A DNA stretch of 19,488 nucleotides, taken from the NCBI GenBank assembly GCA_016929775.1, contig JAFGIE010000012.1, forward strand, positions 1 through 19,488, in the 5' to 3' direction. The first letter of the stretch is position 1. Every line of letters begins with the position of its first letter. Origin of the DNA: Anaerolineae bacterium. Lineage in GTDB: Bacteria > Chloroflexota > Anaerolineae > JAFGEY01. Positions 7,456-14,376 of the stretch are shown here, piece by piece. The notes under the pieces are model-generated. The model was not told the origin of the DNA and did not search any database. It saw nothing but the letters and a program-made list of their open reading frames with translations. Made by a program: the position numbers and the translations under genes.

Positions 7456-9108
7456 TCATTGCCCCTGCTCCACTGCCGCCCGGAAGGCACGCGCCTCGGG
7501 GGTCAGAAAAAAGCAGTACACGCTCTCGGTCGGCCCCCGGAAGCCGAGCGGGTCGAAATCAGAGCGAAAGACGAGCGCGTCGGGCACGCGCGTAAAGAAC
7601 TCGTCATACACCCGCACCTGCCTGGCGTACAGCTCGGGCTCCAGGTAGAAGCGGTCGAACATCCCCGAGCCCGCGAGCACCAGGTCATAGCCACCCGCCC
7701 GGTAGCCCAGCAAGCCATATGCCTCGTCCGAGATCGCCGTCACGTACGACACGTCATAGGCCTCCGGATCGAGGTAGACGGTATAGGCCTCGGCGACGAC
7801 CTTGAGGGCGCGCAGGCGCCGCGCGGTCTCTGGCGTCGCCGCCGCAGCGTCGAACCACGCCTGCGCCTGCGCCTTGGCGCTCGGGCGGGGAGGCTGGAGG
7901 AAGGCGGGCAGCTGCCACAGTGAGGGCAGGAGCGACGCGAGTACCATGAGGGCCACAACCGGCGAAACGCCCAGCTTGCCCCACTGCCAGCGGCGGACCC
8001 AGCCCGGCATCCAGTCTGCGAGCGCTTCGAGGCACGCGCCGGCGCTGACCATCAAGAGGACCATCACCGGCAGGACGTTGCGGTCAAAGTGCACCGCCTG
8101 GTTCCCGATCAGCAGCAAGTAGGTCAGTGTCGTGACGACAAGGGGCAGGGCATGCGATCGGCGGCGCCAGGCGACCAGCGCCAGCCCCGGCACGCCCAGC
8201 AACAGGTAAGCCGGGTTGACCGACCACAGGTACGACAGGTACCAGACCATGCTGTTGCCCGTGACCCCGAGGTGTCCGGTGGCATAGTGGCGGATCTCGC
8301 CCGCGATCCCGGCGCTCGCGCTGCGGAAATCGAGCAGGACATAGGGCGAGGTCAGCGCAAAGGCGAGGACATACAGCGCGCCCGCGGCGGCGAGGTGCGC
8401 CACGCGCCGCCCCCACCCGCCCTGCACAGCGATCACGGCTGTCAGCCCTACCGGCGCTGCGAGCACGGCATAGTTGTACTTGCTCGAAGCCGCTAGCCCG
8501 CCGCACAGCGCGGCGATCCACAGATAGCGAGGCGCCCGCGTATAGAGCGCTGCCGTACACGCTGCCACGCACGCCACGGCAAAGAAGGTGGCGATCACGT
8601 CGACGGTCATATAGTGCGAAAAGCGAACGTGCGCCGACGAGATCGCCAGCATGAGGGCGACGGCAACCGGCACCCACTTCCGCCGCGACAGGTAGTGGGC
8701 AGCGGCATACACCACGCCCACCGTCGCCGTGCCCAGCAGCGCCGTCGTCGCGCGCCCAAGCAGCAGCATGGACGGCGTGCCCACCACGCCGACCGCCATC
8801 TCCACGGTCCGGATCGGCTGCAGGTCATCCAGCGACTGGAAGGCGCCGGCAAGCCTACCCACCCCATAGCCGGCGTACATCACCAGCGCGTTCAAATAGA
8901 TCGTCAGGCTCGGATAGTTGAAAAAGTGGGGGTTCAGGTCCCCGCTCTTGATGATCCGCAGCGCCGGGTTGTACTGGGTCGGCTCGTCGGTGTGCGCGAG
9001 GTAAGGCAGTTCCTGCCCATAGTCGAGCCGCCACAGGCGCAGGAACAGGCCCAAGCACAGGATCAGACCCAGGCTCACCCGGACCAGCGTGCTGGTGCGC
9101 TGCCCCAT
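7456..9108 (-). CDS. GT-C (PMT/ArnT-like, GT39-type) membrane glycosyltransferase
   Basis: This 550-aa protein has an N-terminal membrane helix (about 9-24) followed by LAHTDEPTQYNPA. Its Asp41-Glu42 pair sits where GT-C enzymes hold their catalytic acid. The next loop, DLNPHFFNYPSL, is characteristic of dolichyl/undecaprenyl-phosphate mannosyltransferase-like proteins. About ten further hydrophobic segments and a soluble C-terminal domain of roughly 130 residues follow. It should transfer a sugar from a polyprenyl-phosphate donor on the outer face of the membrane; donor and acceptor are unknown. ATG 9108 lies 3 bp after the sulfatase stop with only a weak GGTGGG site, so it is probably translated by coupling to the sulfatase. 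It is only distantly similar to the GT-C protein at 2532-4649; both end in a soluble domain but the motifs differ. Confidence 0.88.
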   Translation of the reverse strand: MGQRTSTLVRVSLGLILCLGLFLRLWRLDYGQELPYLAHTDEPTQYNPALRIIKSGDLNPHFFNYPSLTIYLNALVMYAGYGVGRLAGAFQSLDDLQPIRTVEMAVGVVGTPSMLLLGRATTALLGTATVGVVYAAAHYLSRRKWVPVAVALMLAISSAHVRFSHYMTVDVIATFFAVACVAACTAALYTRAPRYLWIAALCGGLAASSKYNYAVLAAPVGLTAVIAVQGGWGRRVAHLAAAGALYVLAFALTSPYVLLDFRSASAGIAGEIRHYATGHLGVTGNSMVWYLSYLWSVNPAYLLLGVPGLALVAWRRRSHALPLVVTTLTYLLLIGNQAVHFDRNVLPVMVLLMVSAGACLEALADWMPGWVRRWQWGKLGVSPVVALMVLASLLPSLWQLPAFLQPPRPSAKAQAQAWFDAAAATPETARRLRALKVVAEAYTVYLDPEAYDVSYVTAISDEAYGLLGYRAGGYDLVLAGSGMFDRFYLEPELYARQVRVYDEFFTRVPDALVFRSDFDPLGFRGPTESVYCFFLTPEARAFRAAVEQGQ

Positions 9109-9111
9109 CGA

Positions 9112-10533
9112 TCAGCCCACCATCGGCGCTGCGGGACCACGATGGTTGGCGTACCCGACCGGGTGACTGCGCCAGCGCGGGTCCGCCACCCACGTCAGCT
9201 CGAAAAAGTCGTCTTGCGTCGCCTCGACGTGCTGCGCCAGGAGCGCCCGGTGCGCTTCGAGCACCGGCGCATAGGGCGTGTCGAATGCCAGGTTACGCGT
9301 CTCTCCCGGATCCGCCTCCATGTCGTACAGCTCTTCGTACAGCCCCTGCTCGCGCCCCTCCAAGTAGCGCACGTACTTGAAGCGCGGGGTGCGCACCATC
9401 CGTCCTGGCGAGATCGTAAAGCCCCACTCGGTGTGCCACTCGCTGACCACGTACGGGTGCGGCGGAGGACCATCGTCGGACGACGCCAACCAGGGCAGCA
9501 GGCTGCGCCCCCACAGGCCCTCTGGGTAGTCTATGCCTGCATAGTCGCACAGCGTGGGCAGCAGGTCGAGGTTGGAGACCAGCACGCCGCCCGCAGTGCG
9601 GTCCGCGCCGCCCACGCCCGGTCCAGCGAAAGCGAGCGGCACACGCGTGGTGTTGTCGTACATGCTCACCTGCTTGGTCACCTGACGGTGGACCGCTATG
9701 CCGTCGCCGTGATCGGAGGTAAAGACGACCAGCGTGTTCGCCGCGTCGGGCCGAGCCTCGAGCGCATCCAAGACCAGGCCGATCTCGCCGTCGACGCGCC
9801 GGAGGTAGTGATAGTACGCCGCCAGGTAATGCCGGTAGTTGGTCTCGTTCCACGGCGCCGCCTGTGAGAGCCGGTTGTGGCTGCAGCACACGTATTGCAC
9901 CGGCAGCGGGCGCCGCTCCATGTCCAGCGTCTCAAAGTTGGCGGGCAAGGGGGGCAGCGGCACCCCAACTGGCACGTCCTCGTGGGCGTAGGCGTTCTCA
10001 CCCACCCAGCCGCAGATGTTGTGCGGGTTCACCAGGTCGACCACCAACAGGAAAGGCCCCACTCCCGTCCGGGATTCGAGGTACTCGACCGCCCGCGTCG
10101 TGGTGTACCGATCGTGAAACGTATCGCGGTTGAGGGGCCATGCCGGATCGGCCTCCACGGGGAGCTCGCCTTGCGGCTCGACGGTAAAGCCGCGCAGGCT
10201 GCCTGCGTCGTGCGTCTTCCCCATGTGCACCGTCTCGTACCCGGCAGCGGCAAAGAGCGCGCCCAGGGTCGGTACGTGCTCCGGCACAGGCGGGACGGGG
10301 TGCTTGCGCCCGTTAGAGAGCACGCCGGTCTGGTGTGGGAACAAGCCTGTCCAGAACGCCGCGCGCGCCGGTTGGCAGAGCGGGCAGTTGGTGTAACACT
10401 GCTCAAAGCGCACCCCGCGCCGCACGACCCGGTCGATGTTGGGCGTCAGCGCATAGGTGTCCCCATAGGCAGGCAGGGCCTGCGCCGAGAGCTGGTCGGT
10501 GATGATGATCAGGATGTTGGGACGTTCGCTCAC
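9112..10533 (-). CDS. Arylsulfatase-family sulfatase (formylglycine type)
   Basis: This 473-aa alkaline-phosphatase-superfamily sulfatase begins RPNILIIITDQLS, where Asp13 is a metal ligand. The active-site motif is CQPAR (Cys53 to Arg57), so Cys53 should be oxidised to formylglycine; no maturase gene lies in this window. Other expected sites are GKTH (Lys106, His108), VNPHN at about 169 and SDHGD (Asp274, His275), followed by RVPLAF. It would hydrolyse a sulfate ester on a sugar or aryl group. No signal peptide precedes RPNIL, which suggests the cytoplasm, unlike many secreted polysaccharide sulfatases. GTG 10533 is chosen because AGGAGGAG stands just upstream; the longer reading is a low-complexity overlap with rqcH. 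It sits 32 bp after rqcH and 3 bp before a GT-C gene, and with the GH2 enzyme suggests breakdown of a sulfated glycan. Phosphonate or phosphate monoester activity is possible. Confidence 0.92.
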   Translation of the reverse strand: MSERPNILIIITDQLSAQALPAYGDTYALTPNIDRVVRRGVRFEQCYTNCPLCQPARAAFWTGLFPHQTGVLSNGRKHPVPPVPEHVPTLGALFAAAGYETVHMGKTHDAGSLRGFTVEPQGELPVEADPAWPLNRDTFHDRYTTTRAVEYLESRTGVGPFLLVVDLVNPHNICGWVGENAYAHEDVPVGVPLPPLPANFETLDMERRPLPVQYVCCSHNRLSQAAPWNETNYRHYLAAYYHYLRRVDGEIGLVLDALEARPDAANTLVVFTSDHGDGIAVHRQVTKQVSMYDNTTRVPLAFAGPGVGGADRTAGGVLVSNLDLLPTLCDYAGIDYPEGLWGRSLLPWLASSDDGPPPHPYVVSEWHTEWGFTISPGRMVRTPRFKYVRYLEGREQGLYEELYDMEADPGETRNLAFDTPYAPVLEAHRALLAQHVEATQDDFFELTWVADPRWRSHPVGYANHRGPAAPMVG

Positions 10534-10565
10534 GTGCTCCTCCTCTGTGCTCCACTGAGTGCGCC

Positions 10566-12263
10566 TCACGCCTCCCGCGGCGACACCGCAATCGTCTGCT
10601 CGTTCCGGTACGTGACCATGCCGGGGCCCGCGCCGCGCACCGGTCGCACGTAGCGACGCTGGGTGTAGGCGACGAGGACCGTGCCCTCGCCGCGCGCCGC
10701 CGAATAGTGCGCCGCCAGCTCGGCAGCGCGGACCAGCGTCGCCTCGGGCACCGGTTGTCCGCCCGCCCGGACGATCACGTGGGCGCCCGGGACGTCCATC
10801 GCGTGCAGCCACAGATCGTCAGGCGCGGCGTGGCGAAAGGTAACCTGGTGGTTCTGCCGCGCGCTACGCCCGACCAGGATCTGCAGCCCGTCGGGAGAGA
10901 GGGCACGCAGCGGTTGGCCGAGCTGCATCTTGACGCGCTGGCGGCGGGGCGCATAGCCGGCGTCTATCAGTGCCGACCGGACTTCGTCGATCTCGGGCCA
11001 GTTGCGCGCCAGGTCCAGGTCGGTCGCCAGCTGGTCGAGGTAGTCCAGCTCGAGGCGCGCACGCCGGACCAGAGCCGGGATCTCGGCTGTCGCCGCCTTG
11101 GCCTTCTCGTACCGCTCAAAGTAGGCCTGCGCATTCCGCACCGCGCTCAGGTCCGGGTTGAGGGCGATCGTGATCGTCGTCCCCTCGACGTCGATCACGG
11201 CTTCCAACGACGTCTGCCCGCGCTGGATGGCATGCGCATAGGCCAACACCATCTCGCCGCTCAGACGGAGCCGGTCGAGCTCGTCCTGCGGGATCAGTTG
11301 GCGCTGCAGGGCCTCCAGCCGCCCGCCGACGCGCGCACGCGCCTCGTCCAGGCTCTCCGACACGCGCGCCTTGGCTGGGCCATAGCCGTCGGCGCTACTC
11401 ACAGCCCCTTCGTAGCGCTCGATCGCCGCGCCGATCGTGTCGGTCTCGGCCCAGTCACCGGCGTGCGTGAGAAGATAGGGCGCATAGGCGACCACGCGTC
11501 CCTCCTCACCCAAGCCCACCGAGGGCGCCCAACTGTCGTCCCACGCGTGCTGCAAGAGCTCGTGATATGCGTCGAGGATCTGGGCCACGCTGCGCACCTG
11601 TCCACAGGCCAGATCGACGGCGCCGGTGGCACGGAAGACGATCTCGCGGGCGAGGAGTGGGCTGATCCCGCGGACCTCGTTCACCAGCACCCGCCACGCA
11701 GGTTGAGCTGTGCGCTCGGTCTCGATCACTTGGGACAGATAGCGCTCCGTCAGGTCGGCGGGATCCAGCTTGTCCTGCGGCGGCGGCGGAGCATAGTGCG
11801 TGCCGGGCAGCATCGGGCGCACACGGCTCAGGCGTGCCGTCACGCGCTTGATCGAGTCCATCACCTGCCCATCCGCCGCGACAAGCACGATGTTCGAGTG
11901 CCTGCCCATCGCCTCGACGACAAGCGTGACGTCTCCCTCCGGTCCAGAGCACGCAAGGCGCACGATCCGCTCGAACGGGGGCTGGTCGATCGCCGCGATC
12001 CGGGCGCCGCGTACGTACTTGCGCAGCAAGAGCAGCAGAGGCGTCGGCACGTCCACCCCGCGCCGGAACTTGACCTCGGTCAGGTGGACGCGCGCGTGCC
12101 GGGTCTCCGCACTGGCGATCACGTACAACCGCGCGTGCTGCGCATAGATCTCTAGGCCCAGCGTCAGGTCGTCCACCTGTACCACGCCCTGCACGCGTCC
12201 GCCCAAGATGCGTGCGCGCAGCTCGCAGGCAACGGCGGCGGCGGTCAGGGCGTCAAAGTACAC
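10566..12263 (-). CDS. rqcH: NFACT protein RqcH (Rqc2 homologue), ribosome quality control
   Basis: This 565-aa protein has the full NFACT layout. The N-terminal NFACT-N domain carries ILGGRV and VEAMGRHSNI (about 117-126), followed by RPMLPGTHYAPPPPQDK (about 149-165). A helix-hairpin-helix region with GISPLLAREI (199-208) and a long coiled coil (about 300-420) follow. The NFACT-R domain has ILVGRSARQNHQVTFRHAAPDDLWLHAMDVPGAHV. In bacteria RqcH binds stalled 50S subunits with peptidyl-tRNA and adds C-terminal alanine tails for proteolysis. Two differences stand out: the Asp-Arg pair needed for tRNA recruitment in Bacillus RqcH is Glu98-Arg99 here, and the WLHAR motif reads WLHAM (Met489). 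GTG 12263 is supported by GAGGT 6 nt upstream. It is 12 bp downstream of the NuoN/M-like gene, an unexpected partnership. Confidence 0.95.
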   Translation of the reverse strand: MYFDALTAAAVACELRARILGGRVQGVVQVDDLTLGLEIYAQHARLYVIASAETRHARVHLTEVKFRRGVDVPTPLLLLLRKYVRGARIAAIDQPPFERIVRLACSGPEGDVTLVVEAMGRHSNIVLVAADGQVMDSIKRVTARLSRVRPMLPGTHYAPPPPQDKLDPADLTERYLSQVIETERTAQPAWRVLVNEVRGISPLLAREIVFRATGAVDLACGQVRSVAQILDAYHELLQHAWDDSWAPSVGLGEEGRVVAYAPYLLTHAGDWAETDTIGAAIERYEGAVSSADGYGPAKARVSESLDEARARVGGRLEALQRQLIPQDELDRLRLSGEMVLAYAHAIQRGQTSLEAVIDVEGTTITIALNPDLSAVRNAQAYFERYEKAKAATAEIPALVRRARLELDYLDQLATDLDLARNWPEIDEVRSALIDAGYAPRRQRVKMQLGQPLRALSPDGLQILVGRSARQNHQVTFRHAAPDDLWLHAMDVPGAHVIVRAGGQPVPEATLVRAAELAAHYSAARGEGTVLVAYTQRRYVRPVRGAGPGMVTYRNEQTIAVSPREA

Positions 12264-12275
12264 GACAGGACCTCA

Positions 12276-13688
12276 TCACGGCAAGAACGCGCGCGATCCG
12301 AGCATCCGCGCCGCCAGCTCGAGCCACGGTCCCGGATGGAGCGTCAGCACACCGACCAGCAGCAGCGCCCCGGCAGAGACTCCGGTCCCCAGCAACGCGG
12401 GCAGGCGCCGCGCGTCGATCTCGTCGGGCACCGGTCCCAGGCATGCCAGCAGGGCGCGCACGGCGCCGAGACAGACGCCCACGCCGCCGAGGATCAGGAC
12501 CCAGGCTGTCCCAGGTCGCGCCGTGAGCAGATCCCCGATCAGGGCATAGCGCCCCACGAACCCAGGCGTAAGCGGGAACCCGCCCAACGAGAGCAGCCCA
12601 CCGATCAGGGCCAACACAGCCAAGAGGCGAGCGCGCAGCAGCCCACGGCTCCGCGCAATGTCGTCCTCGGGCCCGGAGGCGCGCAAGACGACGGTCAGCC
12701 CCGTGCCGATGAGCAGCAGGCTCGGCGCCCGCCAGAGCAGCATCTCGACCATCCACGTGCGGCCCTCGGCGCTGCCCAATCCCAGCGCGATCAGCCCCGC
12801 CCCCCAATCGACCAGGAGCGCGCACCCGATCAGGTACCCCCACCGCCGCTGGGCGAAGGCCGAGATCCCGCCCAGGGCCACCGCCGCCGTGCCCAGCAGG
12901 CGGTACACGTCGTACAGCAGTTGGTCGTCCAGCAGGGCGGGATAGCGCGCGCCGAGCGCCAGCAGCGTGTGCACGATCACGGGTGGAAAGGTAGAGAGAA
13001 AGAATGCGGGCACCATCGGCGCGGTGTGCGCAGCGGCGCCGACCAGCTGTCCATGGAAAGGGACCATCATGAGCAGCAAGCCAAAGCCCAGCACACCCAG
13101 CAATGTCGCCGCGTGCAGCGCTTCGGGATCGGCCTCCGGCACGAGGTACGCCGTCTGTGCGAGCAGGAGCATCGCTGCCAGCGAGGTGAACACGAGCAGC
13201 CGCACCGCACCGGTCGTCCCGTGCGCTCGCCCCCCAGAGAGCACGAACACGTTCAGGATGCTCGCCAGCCACAGGAACAACACGGCGTACACGTACTGCT
13301 GCGCCGTGACCGACATGATCAGCGCCGACACGACGCCCATGCCGAAGGGGTAGTAGAAGGGACCTTGTGGCCCGGACAGCGCCGCCAAGAAGGAGGCCCC
13401 ACACGCGAGACACATGAACGCGATCACGGCGCTGTTCGACGGCGTGAACGCCCACTCCCGCCCTAGGAGCAGGAAGGGACGGTCAAACGCCCACGCCCGC
13501 CCCAGCAGGACCGGCTGCGCGCCGGACGCTATCTGCAGGCCGATCCAACCCAGCAGCAGGCATGCCGCCGCGGCGATCGAGCCGGACAGGATGCGCCACC
13601 TCTGCAGCACATAGCACGCCGACGCCGCCAGCAGAGCCAGTAGGGCAAAGGCCAAGGGACCGGGCAGCGCCGAAAGCAAGTCGCTCAC
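12276..13688 (-). CDS. NuoN/NuoM-like antiporter-type membrane subunit, lysine-free
   Basis: This 470-aa protein has about fourteen membrane segments and family marks of the complex I/Mrp antiporter subunits. VPFHGQLVGAAAHTAP (209-224) matches the PFHxW..AH.AP region, and LLSLGGFPLTPGFVGR (365-380) matches the LLSxAGIPPxxGFxGK region. It contains no lysine at all. By eye, the TM5 glutamate position (WELxS) is Leu141 in WLASI, the TM7 lysine five residues before PFH is Leu205, and the GK after GF is GR. Known subunits need these charges for proton transfer, so this one may be structural or use another path. GTG 13688 overlaps the preceding stop as GTGA with GGAGG upstream. rqcH follows after 12 bp. 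Assignment to NuoN rather than NuoM or HyfF is uncertain. Confidence 0.8.
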   Translation of the reverse strand: MSDLLSALPGPLAFALLALLAASACYVLQRWRILSGSIAAAACLLLGWIGLQIASGAQPVLLGRAWAFDRPFLLLGREWAFTPSNSAVIAFMCLACGASFLAALSGPQGPFYYPFGMGVVSALIMSVTAQQYVYAVLFLWLASILNVFVLSGGRAHGTTGAVRLLVFTSLAAMLLLAQTAYLVPEADPEALHAATLLGVLGFGLLLMMVPFHGQLVGAAAHTAPMVPAFFLSTFPPVIVHTLLALGARYPALLDDQLLYDVYRLLGTAAVALGGISAFAQRRWGYLIGCALLVDWGAGLIALGLGSAEGRTWMVEMLLWRAPSLLLIGTGLTVVLRASGPEDDIARSRGLLRARLLAVLALIGGLLSLGGFPLTPGFVGRYALIGDLLTARPGTAWVLILGGVGVCLGAVRALLACLGPVPDEIDARRLPALLGTGVSAGALLLVGVLTLHPGPWLELAARMLGSRAFLP

Positions 13689-14368
13689 AACACCTCCCCG
13701 GTCAGCTCGCGCACCGTGGTCAGGTACGAGATCGCCAAGCCGGTCAGCAGGTGGATCGCGGCGAGCACGCCCGTCCCGACCAAGCCCGGCGACAGCGCGT
13801 CGAAGAACAGGTCAAAGCCCGCGATCAGGGTCAGGAGGGCGATCCCGGCAGGCAGCGGCTCGGGGGTCAGCACCAGGACCAACAGGCCGACCAGCCAAAG
13901 CCAGATGCACACTGCGGCGATGTCGGGATCGACAAAGGGCAGCGACAGGGAACGAGAGACGCTGTACAGCACGAGTCCGAGCAGGAATACCGCCAGCAGG
14001 CGAAAAGTCCAGTGCGTCGAGCGGACGGGCCAAGGCAGCGGAGGCAGCGGCACGGTCCCACCTTCCTCTGCGATCCGCTCTCGCTCCACTTCGGCCCTGT
14101 GCGCGCGCTCGGTCTCCACCCAGCGCGCCGCCCAGTAGAGCATCGGGCAGACCAGCACCCCCACGATCAGCTTGAGCAGCGCCAGCTCTGGCGGCAGCGC
14201 GCGCAGGTGCACCAAGCTGACCAACACGTATTGGATCAGGAGCGCCCACAGCCAGAATCGCCAGTCGCGGGCGACGACGATGATCGAGGACGCAATCACC
14301 AAGCCAACGAACATGGGCCAGGCCGATAGGTTGGCAAGGTCCCGCACTACGTCAGGCCAGGTCAGCAT
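13685..14368 (-). CDS. Small multi-spanning membrane protein, possibly HyfE/NuoK-like
   Basis: This 227-aa protein has about seven hydrophobic segments (roughly 17-33, 37-53, 64-82, 121-140, 150-168, 171-190, 196-217). A charged cytoplasmic loop rich in Glu and Arg lies at about 84-105. LLIQYVLVSLVHL followed by LLKLIVGVLVCPMLYWAARW (Lys66) resembles the Gln...Lys...Pro...AAR pattern of hydrogenase-4 subunit E. Length and position between two antiporter-like genes also fit HyfE or NuoK. I see no unique signature, so this is inference and it could be a family of its own. ATG 14368 is chosen for GAGGG upstream; the longer reading extends into the NuoL-like gene in another frame. It starts 8 bp after that gene and ends in a GTGA overlap with the NuoN/M-like gene, so a fixed ratio of the three products is likely. 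Confidence 0.7.
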   Translation of the reverse strand: MLTWPDVVRDLANLSAWPMFVGLVIASSIIVVARDWRFWLWALLIQYVLVSLVHLRALPPELALLKLIVGVLVCPMLYWAARWVETERAHRAEVERERIAEEGGTVPLPPLPWPVRSTHWTFRLLAVFLLGLVLYSVSRSLSLPFVDPDIAAVCIWLWLVGLLVLVLTPEPLPAGIALLTLIAGFDLFFDALSPGLVGTGVLAAIHLLTGLAISYLTTVRELTGEVL

Positions 14369-14376
14369 CGCATCCC

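Noticed and set aside
8614..9867. 417-codon plus-strand open frame across the GT-C and sulfatase genes
   Set aside because: It spans two well-supported minus-strand genes and has the Arg/Gln/His-rich composition of a shadow frame.
10707..12155. 482-codon open frame on the plus strand opposite rqcH
   Set aside because: It is an antisense frame of a clear NFACT gene, rich in Arg, Gln, His and Asp with no recognisable domain; such frames arise from the high-GC third positions of the real gene.
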